Below, one piece after another: positions 1 to 12,194 of a stretch of 41,204 bases of DNA (positions are counted from its first letter, which is position 1; each line of letters starts with the position of its first letter). The DNA comes from Bradyrhizobium genosp. SA-3 (GTDB lineage Bacteria > Pseudomonadota > Alphaproteobacteria > Rhizobiales > Xanthobacteraceae): contig NZ_PSRT01000079.1 in assembly GCF_004212635.1 (NCBI RefSeq), positions 1-41,204 on the forward strand, in the 5' to 3' direction. The notes beneath the pieces were generated by a model. The model saw nothing but the letters and a program-made list of their open reading frames with translations, was not told the DNA's origin and searched no databases. The position numbers and the translations under genes are program-made.

Positions 1-14
1 TTCGCCGGGACGAC
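1..14. repeat. right end of a palindromic repeat (family C), cut by the window edge
   Basis: The first bases, ttcgccgggacgac, match the final part of the right arm of the repeats at 5767-5889 and 35492-35657. Only the tail is present, because the element is cut by the window start. Confidence 0.7.
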
Positions 15-29
15 GGTTAGTTTGCCGCC

Positions 30-2002
<1,973 letters not shown>

Positions 2003-2006
<4 letters not shown>

Positions 2007-3619
2007 GGGCGGGCCACCGAGAACTGCATGCGCTGGGGCGTCCGTGCGTCGCCCTCGCGGCAGATCGCGAGCACTTCGGACAGCACCGCGCGGGTGTCGC
2101 GCGGATCGATCACGCCGTCGTCGAGCACGCGCGCGCTGGTCGAGAACACGTCCATCTGGCCGTCGAACACGCCGATGATCTGCGCCTTCATGGCATCGAG
2201 CTTGTCCTTCTCGACCGGTTTGCCGCGGCGCGCCGCGGCGGCCTCCGTCACGATCGCCATGGTTTCCGCCGCCTGCTCGCCGCCCATCACGGCGGTCTTG
2301 GCGTTGGGCCAGGAGAAGCAGAAGCGCGGATGGAAGCCGCGGCCGCACATGCCGTAATTGCCGGCGCCGAACGAGGCACCGCAATAGATGGTGATCTGCG
2401 GGACCGTCGCCGAGGTCACCGCCTGGATCATCTTCGAGCCGTGCTTGATCATGCCGGCTTCCTCATAGGCCTTGCCGACCATGTAGCCGGTGGTGTTGTT
2501 CAGATAGAGCAACGGCGTGCGGGTCTGGCAGCAGGCCTGGATGAAATGCGTCGCCTTGTTGGCACCGGCGGGATCGAGCGGACCGTTATTGGTGATGATG
2601 CCGATCGCCTGGCCCTCGATGCGGGCATGGCCGCAGACGGTGGCGGGGCCGTAGTTCGGCGCCATCTCGGTGAAGTCGGAATCGTCGACGATGCGCGCAA
2701 TCACCTGTTTCATGTCCACCGGGCGCTTGTGGTCCATCGGCATAATGCCGAGCAGTTCGTCCTGGTCGTAGCGCGGCGGCTTGAACTGCGCAGCTACCCT
2801 ACCCGGCCGCTCCCATTGCAGCGCCGCCATGATCTCGCGCGCGATGCGCAGTGCGTCGCGATCGTCCTCGGCGAGGTAGTCGCCGAGACCGGACACCTGC
2901 GTATGCATCTCGGCACCGCCGAGCTCTTCCTCGGTCGCGATCTCACCGGTCGCGGCTTTCAGGAGTGGCGGCCCCGCAAGGAAAGCGCGCGTGCGGCCGC
3001 GGACCATGACGATGTAGTCGGAGAGACCAGTCTGATAGGCGCCGCCGGCGGTGGACGAGCCGTGCGTCACGGTGACCACGGGCAATCCCGCAGCCGAGAG
3101 CCGCGCGAGATTGCGAAAGATGTTGCCGCCGCGGACAAAATCCTCGACGCGGTAGCGCAACAGATTGGCGCCGGCGCTTTCGACGAGCTGGACGTAAGGC
3201 AGCTTGTTCTCCAGTGCCAACTCCTGCACCCGCAGCGTCTTGTCGAGACCGTAGGGTTGCAGTGCACCGGCATCGATACCGGAATCACTGGCGCTGACCA
3301 TGCAGCGGACGCCCGAAACAAAGCCGATGCCGGCAATGACGCCGCCGCCGGGCACGCTCTTGGCCGGATCCGGCACGTCGAACATGTAGCCGGCGAGCGT
3401 CGACAGCTCAATGAAGGGCGCGCCGGGATCAAGCACCAGCGCGACGCGCTCGCGCGGCAGCAACTGGCCGCGCTTGTGGAAGCGGTCCTTTGCGGCCGCG
3501 GAGGCCGCGCGCGTGCGCTCTTCCAGTGTGCGCATGCGGTCGATCAGGCCAAGCATGCCATCGCGGTTGGCGTGGTAGGCGGCGCTGCCGGGCGAGATGG
3601 TGTTTTCGAGAATGGACAT
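2003..3619 (-). CDS. acyl-CoA carboxylase beta subunit (carboxyltransferase), methylcrotonyl-CoA carboxylase type
   Basis: This 538-residue protein is the carboxyltransferase subunit that moves the carboxyl group from biotin to the gamma or alpha carbon of an acyl-CoA. It has the two crotonase-like halves of the carboxyl_trans family, with the CoA/biotin-site segments ASDSGIDAGALQP, GSSTAGGAYQTGLSDY and IITNNGPLDPAGANKATHF. Its length matches MCC-beta and geranyl-CoA carboxylase beta subunits. The ATG at 3619 follows an AGGAT ribosome site. The stop overlaps the alpha-subunit start by four bases, so the pair forms a tight two-gene unit. A palindromic repeat separates it from the upstream BKACE gene. 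Propionyl-CoA carboxylase is a less likely reading, because the GALQP region resembles the methylcrotonyl branch; this is a family judgement, not a computed one. Confidence 0.92.
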
Positions 3620-3633
3620 AAATCTATCCTACC

Positions 3634-3720
3634 CGTCATTGCGAGGAGCGAAGCGACGAAGCAATCCAGTCTGTTTCCGCGGATGCACTCTGGATTGCTT
3701 CGCTTCGCTCGCAACGACGG
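3634..3720. repeat. palindromic intergenic repeat, family A
   Basis: An imperfect inverted repeat whose left arm begins cgtcattgcgaggagcgaag (3634) and whose right arm ends gcttcgctcgcaacgacgg (3720). It lies between the carboxyltransferase and BKACE genes. Related copies are at 15496-15572 and 38884-38964. It may fold in the transcript and either stabilise it or partly end it. Confidence 0.85.
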
Positions 3721-3732
3721 CTGGGGCTACGT

Positions 3733-4599
3733 TCAGCGATTCGTCCCAAAGATCCTCCGCGCCTCGGCGGGGCTTGCGATCTCGCGGCCGGCGCGGCGGG
3801 CGCAGGCGGCGACGGCTTCGATCAGCTGGCCGTTCGACGTCACCTTCTTGCCGTCGGCAAGATAGAAGGTGTCCTCGAGGCCGGTACGCAGGTGACCGCC
3901 GAGCTCGGCGCAGCGCTGATGCAGCGGCCAGATCTCTTCGCGGCCGATGGCGGTGACCTGAAAATTCGCTTCGGGCCGCTTCAGCTTGATCAGGATCGGC
4001 AGCAGCTCGGGATCAGCCGGCATGCCCGAGGCGACGCCCATCACGAAATTATATTCGAGCGGGCCCTTGTACATGCCGACCTGGTGATACATGCCGACGC
4101 AGCGGACGATGCCGACGTCGAAGCATTCGAACTCGGGGATGGTGCCGACCGCGTTCATGACGTCGAGATAGTCCTTCACCTTCTCGACCGCGTTGTCGAA
4201 CATCATCGGCGGCCAGGCCCAGGTGTTGTCGGCCTTGACCTTCAGATAGTTCAGCGAGCCTGCATTGCAGGCCGCAATCTCCGGCCTCGTCTCACGGATG
4301 CAGTCGAGCGCGCCTGAGTAGTTCGGCCCTGAGACGCCCGAGGTGTGGTTGATGATCACGCCCGGACAGGCCTCGCGGATCGCCTGCTGGATCTCCTTGC
4401 TGACGCTGACCTCCCAGGACGGCAGATGCCCCTTGTTCGGCGCTTGCTGGCGCAGATGGATGTGCATGATGGACGCGCCGGCATCGAACGCCGCCTTGGC
4501 CTCGCGCGCCATCTCTTCGGGCGTCACAGGCACGTTGTGCTGCTTCGGATCGGTGAGCACGCCATTCAGCGCGCAGGTGATGACGGCCTTGTCGCTCAT
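3733..4599 (-). CDS. beta-keto acid cleavage enzyme (BKACE, DUF849 family)
   Basis: This 288-residue protein belongs to the 3-keto-5-aminohexanoate cleavage (Kce) family. Members are zinc enzymes that react a beta-keto acid with acetyl-CoA to give acetoacetate and a new CoA ester. The metal-binding HIH motif is at ASIMHIHLRQQ (about residues 43-53), and a second acidic metal ligand probably lies in RTGLEDTFYL. The length fits the family. The open frame runs on to 4644, but ATG at 4599 gives the family start MSDKAVITCALNGV. It is collinear with the carboxylase genes, so it may handle a beta-keto acid made downstream of carboxylation. The family has many substrates (carnitine-derived, aminohexanoate and others), so specificity is open. 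Confidence 0.88.
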   Translation of the reverse strand: MSDKAVITCALNGVLTDPKQHNVPVTPEEMAREAKAAFDAGASIMHIHLRQQAPNKGHLPSWEVSVSKEIQQAIREACPGVIINHTSGVSGPNYSGALDCIRETRPEIAACNAGSLNYLKVKADNTWAWPPMMFDNAVEKVKDYLDVMNAVGTIPEFECFDVGIVRCVGMYHQVGMYKGPLEYNFVMGVASGMPADPELLPILIKLKRPEANFQVTAIGREEIWPLHQRCAELGGHLRTGLEDTFYLADGKKVTSNGQLIEAVAACARRAGREIASPAEARRIFGTNR

Positions 4600-4710
4600 G
4601 CCTTGACGCTCATGACTTGGATGTCTCGCACGTTGAGAATTCAACGCTGGCGATCATGTGACGCGGGACATGCGGCTTCTTGCGCGGAGAAGCTAGCTAA
4701 GGACGAGCTA

Positions 4711-4803
4711 TCGTAGGGTGGGCAAAGGCGCTTTGCGCCGTGCCCACCACATCTCGGTGCTTGGTGACGATGGTGGGCACGCTTCGCTTTGCCCACCCTA
4801 CGA
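4711..4803. repeat. palindromic intergenic repeat, family B
   Basis: Perfect 17-bp arms, tcgtagggtgggcaaag at 4711-4727 and its complement at 4787-4803, enclose a partly self-complementary centre. A fragment of a third arm (taacccaccctacga) follows at 4813-4827 and runs into the AraC stop codon. A related hairpin lies at 18550-18580. Confidence 0.85.
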
Positions 4804-4821
4804 GAGCGGCGCTAACCCACC

Positions 4822-5622
4822 CTACGATGCCTCCGCGAGCCGCACCGTCTCGGTGCTGCGATAGATCGCAAGATCGCGCGAGCCGACGAAGATCGCTCGC
4901 GGCTTCAAGCCGTAGAAGCGGCGGATCGAATGGCTGAAGTGGGTGGAATCGGGATAGCCGATGTCCTGCGCGAGATGGGCGAGGTTGAGATCCTGGTTGG
5001 CGAAGTGCAGCAAATGCCGCGCGCGCTTCCAGGCGCGGAAGGAGCGGAACGAGATGCCGGTCTCTTCCTTGAACAAATGCAGGAAGCGCGAGGCCGACAA
5101 TCCCGCCTCGGCCGCACAGGTATCGGCCGTGACCGGCTCGCCGGAGAAGCGCTCGATGCGCGCGACGGCACGCGTGACGCGCGGGTCGAGCACGCGGCGC
5201 GGCAGCGCCTCGCCAAAACACATTTCGTCGAACTCGGCGGTGGTGATGTCGCCGTATCGGCGCTGGCGCAGCAGCGCGTAGGCGGCGAGGATCTTGCGGG
5301 CATAGACAACACTGTCCGGTCCGGTCAGCCGCTGGGCCAAGGCCTCCAGCACGCCGTCCGGCATGCTCTCGGGTTCGAGTGTCACGCTGATTGCAGTGCG
5401 ATAGTCGCTGGCGATGGAATGACGCTGGTTCGGCAGGGTGACAAACAGCTCGCCGGTGGCAAGGACATCGTCGATGGTCAGATGCAGATTGCCCTTCACC
5501 GCCACATAGACATGGCAGCAGCCGGGGGTCCGTTTGCGGGGGCGGCCGAGCAGGCCGGCATAGAACACCCGCTCCGGCGTGATCAGCATCAGATGGTCGG
5601 ATTCGCGACCTTTATCTTCCAT
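4822..5622 (-). CDS. AraC-family transcriptional regulator
   Basis: This 266-residue protein has an N-terminal cupin-like sensing half (about residues 1-140). Its C-terminal AraC DNA-binding domain (about 150-250) has two helix-turn-helix segments: TADTCAAEAGLSASRFLHLF and LNLAHLAQDIGYPDSTHFSH followed by RRFYGLKP. The ATG at 5622 is preceded by a strong GAGGAGGA ribosome site. It sits inside a same-strand run of acyl-CoA catabolic genes, between the glutathione transferase and BKACE, so it probably controls that run and perhaps the divergent synthetase. The effector is unknown. Palindromic repeats flank it on both sides, which could insulate its transcript. Confidence 0.93.
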   Translation of the reverse strand: MEDKGRESDHLMLITPERVFYAGLLGRPRKRTPGCCHVYVAVKGNLHLTIDDVLATGELFVTLPNQRHSIASDYRTAISVTLEPESMPDGVLEALAQRLTGPDSVVYARKILAAYALLRQRRYGDITTAEFDEMCFGEALPRRVLDPRVTRAVARIERFSGEPVTADTCAAEAGLSASRFLHLFKEETGISFRSFRAWKRARHLLHFANQDLNLAHLAQDIGYPDSTHFSHSIRRFYGLKPRAIFVGSRDLAIYRSTETVRLAEAS

Positions 5623-5766
5623 TGGGATCCTCCTCGCGCGGCTCTCTGGCCGCTGCGGACGGAGGTCACCTTAGCGGAAATTTGGGCGCTGTCACGGTGG
5701 GATAGCGCTGTCATGAGGCGCAAAGAGCGGGCGCCACGGGAGGGCAAAGAAAGACCCGGAACCCTT

Positions 5767-5889
5767 CGTCGTCCCGGCGGAGGCCGGGACCCATACCGCG
5801 AGGTCTATCGATGTAGGCGATATCCCGAACGACCAATCTTCGCAAAACATGTTTCTGGGAGTATGGGTCCCGGCCTTCGCCGGGACGAC
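5767..5889. repeat. palindromic intergenic repeat, family C
   Basis: Left arm cgtcgtcccggcggaggccg (from 5767) pairs with a right arm ending in ttcgccgggacgac (5889), around a roughly 65-nt centre. It lies just past the glutathione transferase stop codon at 5892. Compared with the copies at 35492 and 41106, the conserved central motif (ttcgc near 5839-5843, the complement of gcgaa) runs in the opposite direction, so this copy is inverted. Confidence 0.85.
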
Positions 5890-5891
5890 AA

Positions 5892-6547
5892 CTACGCCCG
5901 CACCCTGGGCGCGACGTTTTGCTCGATCCCGGCCTTTTGCTCCGCAGCAACTGCGCGCTTGAAGCCATCGCGCTGCTGCAAGCGCGCCCAATAGACTGCG
6001 ACATTTGGCCCAAAATCCTTGGCCAGCCCAATATTGTCGGCGAGGCGGAGCGCATAACCAATGACAATGTCAACGGCTGTGAAGCGGCCGGCGCACAAGG
6101 TTTCGGCATTTGCGGTGGCTGCCTCGACGGCGCGCAACCGTCCCAAGAACCATTTCGCATAGTCGCCGGCGACCTGCGGATTGCGGCGCTCCTCCGGCTC
6201 GAGCTGGGTGTATCGGAGCACCAGCGTCTGCGGGAAGGTTAACGTGGCGTCGCTGAAATACATCCAGTTCAGGAACGCGCCATAGTCGGGATCCTCGGGT
6301 CCCACCATCAGCGGGGTCGGACCATATTTGATGCCGAGGTAGTGGCAGATGCCAGAGGACTCCGTCATCCGCGTCTCGCCGTCGATCAGGAAGGGGATGG
6401 TGCCGAGCGGATTGATGCCGAGATAATCCTTGGCGAACACCCGCGGCGGGAACGGCAGCATCTTCAATTCGTAAGGTAGCCCCATCTCCTCCAGCATCCA
6501 GAGCGGACGGAACGAGCGCGCGGCGTCGCAGTGATAGAGCGTGATCA

Positions 6548-6548
<1 letters not shown>
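5892..6548 (-). CDS. glutathione S-transferase family protein
   Basis: This 218-residue cytosolic protein has a thioredoxin-like N-terminal domain. The start MITLYHCDAARSFRPLWMLEE carries the catalytic Ser/Cys region, and NPLGTIPFLIDGETRMTESSGI contains the cis-proline and the Glu-Ser pair that bind glutathione. An all-helical C-terminal domain follows. The ATG at 6548 shares one base with the stop codon of the upstream acyl-CoA dehydrogenase (TGATG), so the two are probably translated together. A TTG one codon earlier is possible but less likely. Its role in the pathway is unclear: detoxification of reactive enoyl intermediates, or a glutathione-dependent isomerisation, are both guesses. Confidence 0.9.
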
Positions 6549-7711
<1,163 letters not shown>

Positions 7712-7724
7712 CTCTTTCCCTTCG

Positions 7725-7853
7725 TCATTCCGGGGCATCGCGAAGCGATGAGCCCGGAATCCATTCCTCTCTGGTATTAGCTGCCCGATGGATTCTCAGG
7801 TGCGCAATTGCGCACCATAGCTCGCTCCGCTGCGCTTTGCGCCCCGGAATGGC
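7725..7853. repeat. degenerate palindromic repeat between the two acyl-CoA dehydrogenase genes
   Basis: Short arms tcattccggggc (7725-7736) and gccccggaatgg (7841-7852) enclose further partial palindromes such as gtgcgcaattgcgcac at 7800-7815. The left arm lies just upstream of the dehydrogenase ribosome site. It resembles the other intergenic palindromes in layout but not in detailed sequence. Confidence 0.6.
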
Positions 7854-7861
7854 AGCGTCAA

Positions 7862-8998
7862 TCACAACCCCATCTGCCGGCTGGCCAAATCCTTCATGAT
7901 CTCCTCGGTGCCGCCACCGATGGCGTTGACCTTGACCTCGCGGTAGATGCGCTCGGCCTTGATGCCGCGCATGAAGCCGGCGCCGCCGAAGATCTGCACG
8001 GCTTCCGAGGCGCAGAATGCCATGGTCTGCGTCGCCTGGTTCTTCATCATGCAGATTTCGGCGACCGGGCTTTCGCCCTGCTCGAGCCGCCAGGCCAGCA
8101 TCTCCAGCATCGCTTGCGAAGCCGCGACCTTCTGCGCCATGTCGACGATCTTGTGGCGGATCACCTGATGCTGGGCCAGCGGTTTGCCAAAAGTCTTGCG
8201 CTCCCTGGCGTAGGCGATCGCCTCATCGAGACAGACGCGGGCGAAGGCGGTGCAGCTCGCGGCCATGCCCATGCGCTCGCTGTTGAAGTTCTGCATGATG
8301 ATCTTGAAGCCCTGACCTTCCTCGCCGATCAGATTCTCGGCGGGCACGCGGCACGCGTCGAAATGCAAGGTTGCGGTATCTGAGGCCCACCAGCCCATCT
8401 TCTTCAGCTTCGTGCGCGACAGGCCGGGCGTGTTGCCTTCGATCAGGAGCAGGCTGACGCCGCCGGCGCCCTCACCGCCGGTACGCACTGCAACGGTCAG
8501 ATAATCGGCACGCATCCCTGAGGTGATGAAGGTCTTCTCGCCGCTCACGACGTAGTGATCGCCGTCGCGCCGCGCTCGGGTGCGCAGGTTCGCGACATCG
8601 GAGCCGCCGCCCGGCTCGGTGATCGCGAGTGCGGAGATCTTCTCGCCTGATAGCACCTGCGGCAGCACGCGCGCCCTCACCTCGGGGCGGGCCGCCCGGG
8701 CGATCGGCGGCGAGCCGATGGTGTGGCTCATCAGGCTGGCACTGACACCGCCGGCGCCGGCCTGCGCGAGCTCCTGGCTCGCCACGATCTTCATGAACTG
8801 GTCGGCGGCGATGCCGCCATATTCCTCGGGGAATCCCAGCCCCAACAGCCCGATCTCGGCCGCCTTGCGATAGAGCGCGCGCGGGAATTCACCGGCCTCG
8901 TCCCACTCATGAGCGAAGGGCGTGATCTCCTTCTCGACGAAGCGGCGCATCATGTCGCGGAAGGCATCGTGCTCGGCGGTATAGAACGGGCTCTTCAT
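7862..8998 (-). CDS. acyl-CoA dehydrogenase (second of two)
   Basis: This 378-residue FAD enzyme has segments ALAITEPGGGSDVANLRT, VSGEKTFITSG, MGWWASDTATL and RERKTFGKPL, all normal for the family. As in its neighbour, the C-terminal motif is IGGGTEEIM rather than the YEGT-type motif of medium-chain enzymes. Glu241 in NFNSERM is the probable catalytic base. ATG at 8998 follows a GAGGCGAGAG stretch. It is the first gene of the leftward run and is divergent from the acyl-CoA synthetase at 9263. The two dehydrogenases are clearly different in sequence, so they probably act on successive or different intermediates and are not a recent duplication. Confidence 0.92.
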   Translation of the reverse strand: MKSPFYTAEHDAFRDMMRRFVEKEITPFAHEWDEAGEFPRALYRKAAEIGLLGLGFPEEYGGIAADQFMKIVASQELAQAGAGGVSASLMSHTIGSPPIARAARPEVRARVLPQVLSGEKISALAITEPGGGSDVANLRTRARRDGDHYVVSGEKTFITSGMRADYLTVAVRTGGEGAGGVSLLLIEGNTPGLSRTKLKKMGWWASDTATLHFDACRVPAENLIGEEGQGFKIIMQNFNSERMGMAASCTAFARVCLDEAIAYARERKTFGKPLAQHQVIRHKIVDMAQKVAASQAMLEMLAWRLEQGESPVAEICMMKNQATQTMAFCASEAVQIFGGAGFMRGIKAERIYREVKVNAIGGGTEEIMKDLASRQMGL

Positions 8999-9262
8999 GG
9001 CACTCTCGCCTCGTACGGATTCGTCTCGGCCACCATGGACGGAACTTTGTTGGTTTCACTTGCGCCAAGTGGCTGGCCGGACGGGCCACTCCGCGCGAAA
9101 CCGCAGCGCCAGCAACTGAACGCAAGACGATTTTCGCTCCTCGCAGGCCAACTCCGGATCAAAAAGATGGTGCACAAACTCCGGCTGGTCCACCAAGGCC
9201 ACGCCGGCCTGGTGCATGGCAATAAGTAATACAGCGGCGCAAGACCGCCGAGGGAGGGATTT
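8999..9262. promoter_or_regulatory. divergent intergenic region between acyl-CoA dehydrogenase and acyl-CoA synthetase genes
   Basis: A 264-bp gap between divergently transcribed genes must hold promoters for both directions and is the natural place for AraC binding. No confident -35/-10 or sigma-54 element was identified. A weak TAATAC sequence lies at 9227-9232 and a strong ribosome site AGGGAGGG at 9251-9258 just before the TTG start of the synthetase. Confidence 0.5.
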
Positions 9263-10813
9263 TTGGCCGTTCGTTACTACGACTGGATCGCTCATCATGG
9301 CCGGCGCACGCCTGGCAAGGTTGCGGTCATCGACCTCGCCAGCGAGCGCCGCTTCACCTATTCGCAGCTCGATGCCCGCGTCTCGCGCCTCGCCTCATTC
9401 CTGCACCACACGCTCAACATCTCGCGCGGCGACCGAGTCGCGGTGCTGGCGCTGAACACGACCGATACGCTGGAGGTGCAGTTCGCCTGCGGCCGCCTCG
9501 GCGCCATCTTCGTGCCGCTGAACACCCGCCTCACCGTTCCCGAGCTGCAGTTCATCACCGGCGACTGCGCGCCGAAGGTGATGATCCACGATGCCGACTT
9601 GGCCGAGACGGCGCTGAGCGTGGCACAGCTTTGCGGTGTCGCGACCAGCCTGCTGCTCGGTCCCGGCGAATCCTATGAGGCCGGCATCGCGGCCGCAAAG
9701 CCGCTCGAGCGCGCCGAAGAAGTCACGCTCGATGACGTCTCGACCATCATGTACACGTCGGGCACGACGGGACATCCCAAGGGCGCGACCATTACCCATG
9801 GCATGACGTTCTGGAATTGCGTTAATCTCGGCGGCCCCGCCTGCATCGGGCCAGCCTCGGTGCTGCTCACCGTGCTGCCGCTGTTCCATACCGGTGGTCT
9901 CAATTGCTACACCAATCCGGTGCTGCATGCCGGCGGCACCGTGATGATCATGCGCGCCTTCGATCCCGGCACCGCGCTCGGCCTGATCAACGACCCCGCG
10001 CAGGGCCTCAACGTCTTCTTCGGCGTGCCGGCGATCTACCAGTTCATGGCGCAGCATCCGGCCTTCGCAACCACCGATCTCAGCCGGCTGATCGTCGGCG
10101 GTGTCGGCGGCGCGCCGATGCCGGTGCCGCTACTCAAAGTCTGGGAAGCGCGCGGCGTCGCGCTCCAGCAGGGCTATGGCATGACCGAGACCTCGCCGGC
10201 CGTGCTGGTGCTCGACCGCGAGGATGCGGCGCGCAAAGCCGGCTCCGCCGGCAAGCCGGTGCTGCACACCGAAGTCCGCATCGTGCGGCCCGACGGCAGC
10301 GATGCCGATGTCGGGGAGCTCGGCGAACTCTGGGTGAAGGGGCCGAACATCACGCCGGGCTACTGGAACAGGGCCGAGGCAAACAAGACCTCCTTTACCG
10401 ACGGCTGGCTGCATACGGGCGATGCCACGCGCGTCGACGAAGAAGGTTTCTACTACATCGTCGACCGCTGGAAGGACATGTACATTTCCGGCGGCGAGAA
10501 CGTCTATCCGGCCGAGGTCGAGAACGTCCTGCATCAGCTCGACGCCATCGCGGAAGCCGCCGTGATCGGCATTCCCGATCCGCAATGGGGCGAGGTGGGC
10601 CTGGCCATCGTCGCGGTCAAGCCGGGCCAGAAGCTGACCGAGGCCGATGTGTTCGCGCATTGTGCGGCCAACCTCGCGCGCTTCAAATGCCCGCGCCAGA
10701 TCCGCTTCGTCGATGCGCTGCCGCGCAACGCCACCGGCAAGATCCACAAGCCGACCTTGCGCAAGGAGTTCTCGGTGGCTTCCGAAGTCGACAACAAAGT
10801 CGCCAGTGCCTGA
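9263..10813 (+). CDS. AMP-forming acyl-CoA synthetase (long-chain fatty acid-CoA ligase type)
   Basis: This 516-residue enzyme activates a carboxylic acid to its CoA ester through an acyl-adenylate. All core motifs are visible: the P-loop YTSGTTGHPKGA, the acyl-site region QQGYGMTETSP, GWLHTGD, the hinge DRWKDMYISGGENVYPAEVE, and the C-terminal catalytic lysine in PRNATGKIHK. The start is TTG at 9263, behind a strong AGGGAGGG site; no ATG or GTG gives a better N-terminus. A rho-independent terminator follows directly. It faces away from the dehydrogenase and carboxylase genes and is the natural entry enzyme of that pathway. Confidence 0.93.
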   Translation: MAVRYYDWIAHHGRRTPGKVAVIDLASERRFTYSQLDARVSRLASFLHHTLNISRGDRVAVLALNTTDTLEVQFACGRLGAIFVPLNTRLTVPELQFITGDCAPKVMIHDADLAETALSVAQLCGVATSLLLGPGESYEAGIAAAKPLERAEEVTLDDVSTIMYTSGTTGHPKGATITHGMTFWNCVNLGGPACIGPASVLLTVLPLFHTGGLNCYTNPVLHAGGTVMIMRAFDPGTALGLINDPAQGLNVFFGVPAIYQFMAQHPAFATTDLSRLIVGGVGGAPMPVPLLKVWEARGVALQQGYGMTETSPAVLVLDREDAARKAGSAGKPVLHTEVRIVRPDGSDADVGELGELWVKGPNITPGYWNRAEANKTSFTDGWLHTGDATRVDEEGFYYIVDRWKDMYISGGENVYPAEVENVLHQLDAIAEAAVIGIPDPQWGEVGLAIVAVKPGQKLTEADVFAHCAANLARFKCPRQIRFVDALPRNATGKIHKPTLRKEFSVASEVDNKVASA

Positions 10814-10815
10814 CC

Positions 10816-10844
10816 GAAGCGCCCTCGCGGGCGCTTTTTCTTTT
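10816..10844 (+). terminator. rho-independent terminator after the acyl-CoA synthetase
   Basis: An 8-bp GC-rich stem, aagcgccc (10817-10824) with gggcgctt (10829-10836), has a 4-nt loop and is followed by a T-rich run to 10844. It starts three bases past the stop codon. Confidence 0.9.
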
Positions 10845-10888
10845 CGAAGTGCCTGCTCCAATCCACAAGAAACCCCAAGGAAATTGCC

Positions 10889-12112
10889 ATGAACAACAAG
10901 AAACTCGCCCTGCTCGCCGCGGCAACGGCGCTGACATTGCTCTCTGCACAAGGCGCCTACGCGCAAAAGAAATACGATACCGGCGCCAGCGACACCGAGA
11001 TCAAGATCGGCAATGTCGAGGCCTATTCCGGTCCGGCTTCCGCCTACGGGATCATCGGCAAGACCGAGGAAGCCTATTTCAAGATGATCAACGACCAGGG
11101 CGGCATCAACGGCCGCAAGATCAACTGGATCTCCTATGACGACGGCTATTCGCCGCCCAAGACCGTGGAGCAGGTCCGCAAGCTGATCGAGAGCGATGAG
11201 GTGTTCCTGGTCTTCAACGCGCTGGGCACCCCGACCCAGACCGCTGTGCAGAAATATCACAACGCCAAGAAGGTGCCGCAGCTCTTCCTCGCCACCGGCG
11301 CCAGCAAATGGAACGACCCGAAGGGTTTTCCCTGGACCATGGGCTTCCAGCCGAGCTACCGGGTCGAGGCGCGGATCTTCGCCAAGTACATCTTGCAGGC
11401 GAAGCCCGATGCCAAAGTCGCGATCTTCTATGCCAATGACGATTTCGGCAAAGACTACGTCGCCGGCATCAAGGAGATCTTCGGCGAGAAAGCCTCTTCG
11501 CTGATCGTGGCGGAAGAGAGCTACGAGACCACCGAGCCGTCGATCGATTCCCACATCGTCAAGCTGAAGGGCACCGGCGCCAATGTCCTCGTCAACATCT
11601 CGACGCCGAAATTCGCGGCGCAGGCGATCAAGAAGATCGCCGAGCTCGAATGGAAGCCGATGCATGTGATGACCGACGTGTCGATCTCGATCGGTGCGGT
11701 GATGAAGCCCGCCGGCCTCGATGCTTCGGAAGGCGTGCTGTCGGCGACCTATTTGAAGGACGCGTCCGACCCGCAATGGAAGGACGACGAGGGCATGAAG
11801 AAGTTCATGGCCTTCATCGACAAGTACATGCCCGGCGCCAACGTCTCCGATACCAATCTCGTCTACGGCTACGCCGCCGCGCAGACCCTGGTCCAGGCGC
11901 TGAAGCAGTGCGGGGACGAGCTGACCCGGGAGAACGTGATGAAGCAGGCTGCCAGCCTGAAGGGCTTTGCGCCGGATACGCTGATCCCCGGCATCAAGAT
12001 CAACACCGGCGCCAACGATTTCGCGCCGATCGAGCAGCTCAAGATGATCCGGTTCAAGGCCGGTCAGTGGGAACTGTTCGGCGATATCATCAGCGCCGAA
12101 ACGGGCGGCTAG
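10889..12112 (+). CDS. periplasmic substrate-binding protein of a branched-chain amino acid-type (HAAT) ABC transporter
   Basis: This 407-residue protein has a clear Sec signal peptide (MNNKKLALLAAATALTLLSA, cleavage near AYA-QKK). It belongs to the LivK/Peripla_BP_6 family; GNVEAYSGPASAYGIIGKTEE and the central NDDFGKDYVAGIKE are typical. An AAGGAA ribosome site sits seven bases before the ATG. It lies between two terminators and has no permease or ATPase gene beside it, so it probably works with a transporter encoded elsewhere. Its place behind the acyl-CoA synthetase suggests that it captures the acid fed into the catabolic cluster. Rhizobia often use this binding-protein class for aromatic and branched acids. 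Confidence 0.9.
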   Translation: MNNKKLALLAAATALTLLSAQGAYAQKKYDTGASDTEIKIGNVEAYSGPASAYGIIGKTEEAYFKMINDQGGINGRKINWISYDDGYSPPKTVEQVRKLIESDEVFLVFNALGTPTQTAVQKYHNAKKVPQLFLATGASKWNDPKGFPWTMGFQPSYRVEARIFAKYILQAKPDAKVAIFYANDDFGKDYVAGIKEIFGEKASSLIVAEESYETTEPSIDSHIVKLKGTGANVLVNISTPKFAAQAIKKIAELEWKPMHVMTDVSISIGAVMKPAGLDASEGVLSATYLKDASDPQWKDDEGMKKFMAFIDKYMPGANVSDTNLVYGYAAAQTLVQALKQCGDELTRENVMKQAASLKGFAPDTLIPGIKINTGANDFAPIEQLKMIRFKAGQWELFGDIISAETGG

Positions 12113-12138
12113 CCCGCATCAGCTCAACCTGCCCAAGC

Positions 12139-12171
12139 AAGATAGCGGCCCGAAGAGGCCGCTATCTTTTT
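12139..12171 (+). terminator. rho-independent terminator after the ABC binding protein gene
   Basis: An 11-bp perfect stem, agatagcggcc (12140-12150) with ggccgctatct (12157-12167), has a 6-nt loop and is followed by five T's. It lies between two convergent genes; in the minus direction the U-tract is poor. Confidence 0.92.
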
Positions 12172-12194
12172 GCGTGGATGAGATCAACGCGCGG

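Noticed and set aside
2007..2384. Upstream extension of the carboxylase alpha subunit
   Set aside because: The extra 126 residues overlap the beta-subunit gene and are low-complexity Arg-rich; the ATGA overlap marks the start.
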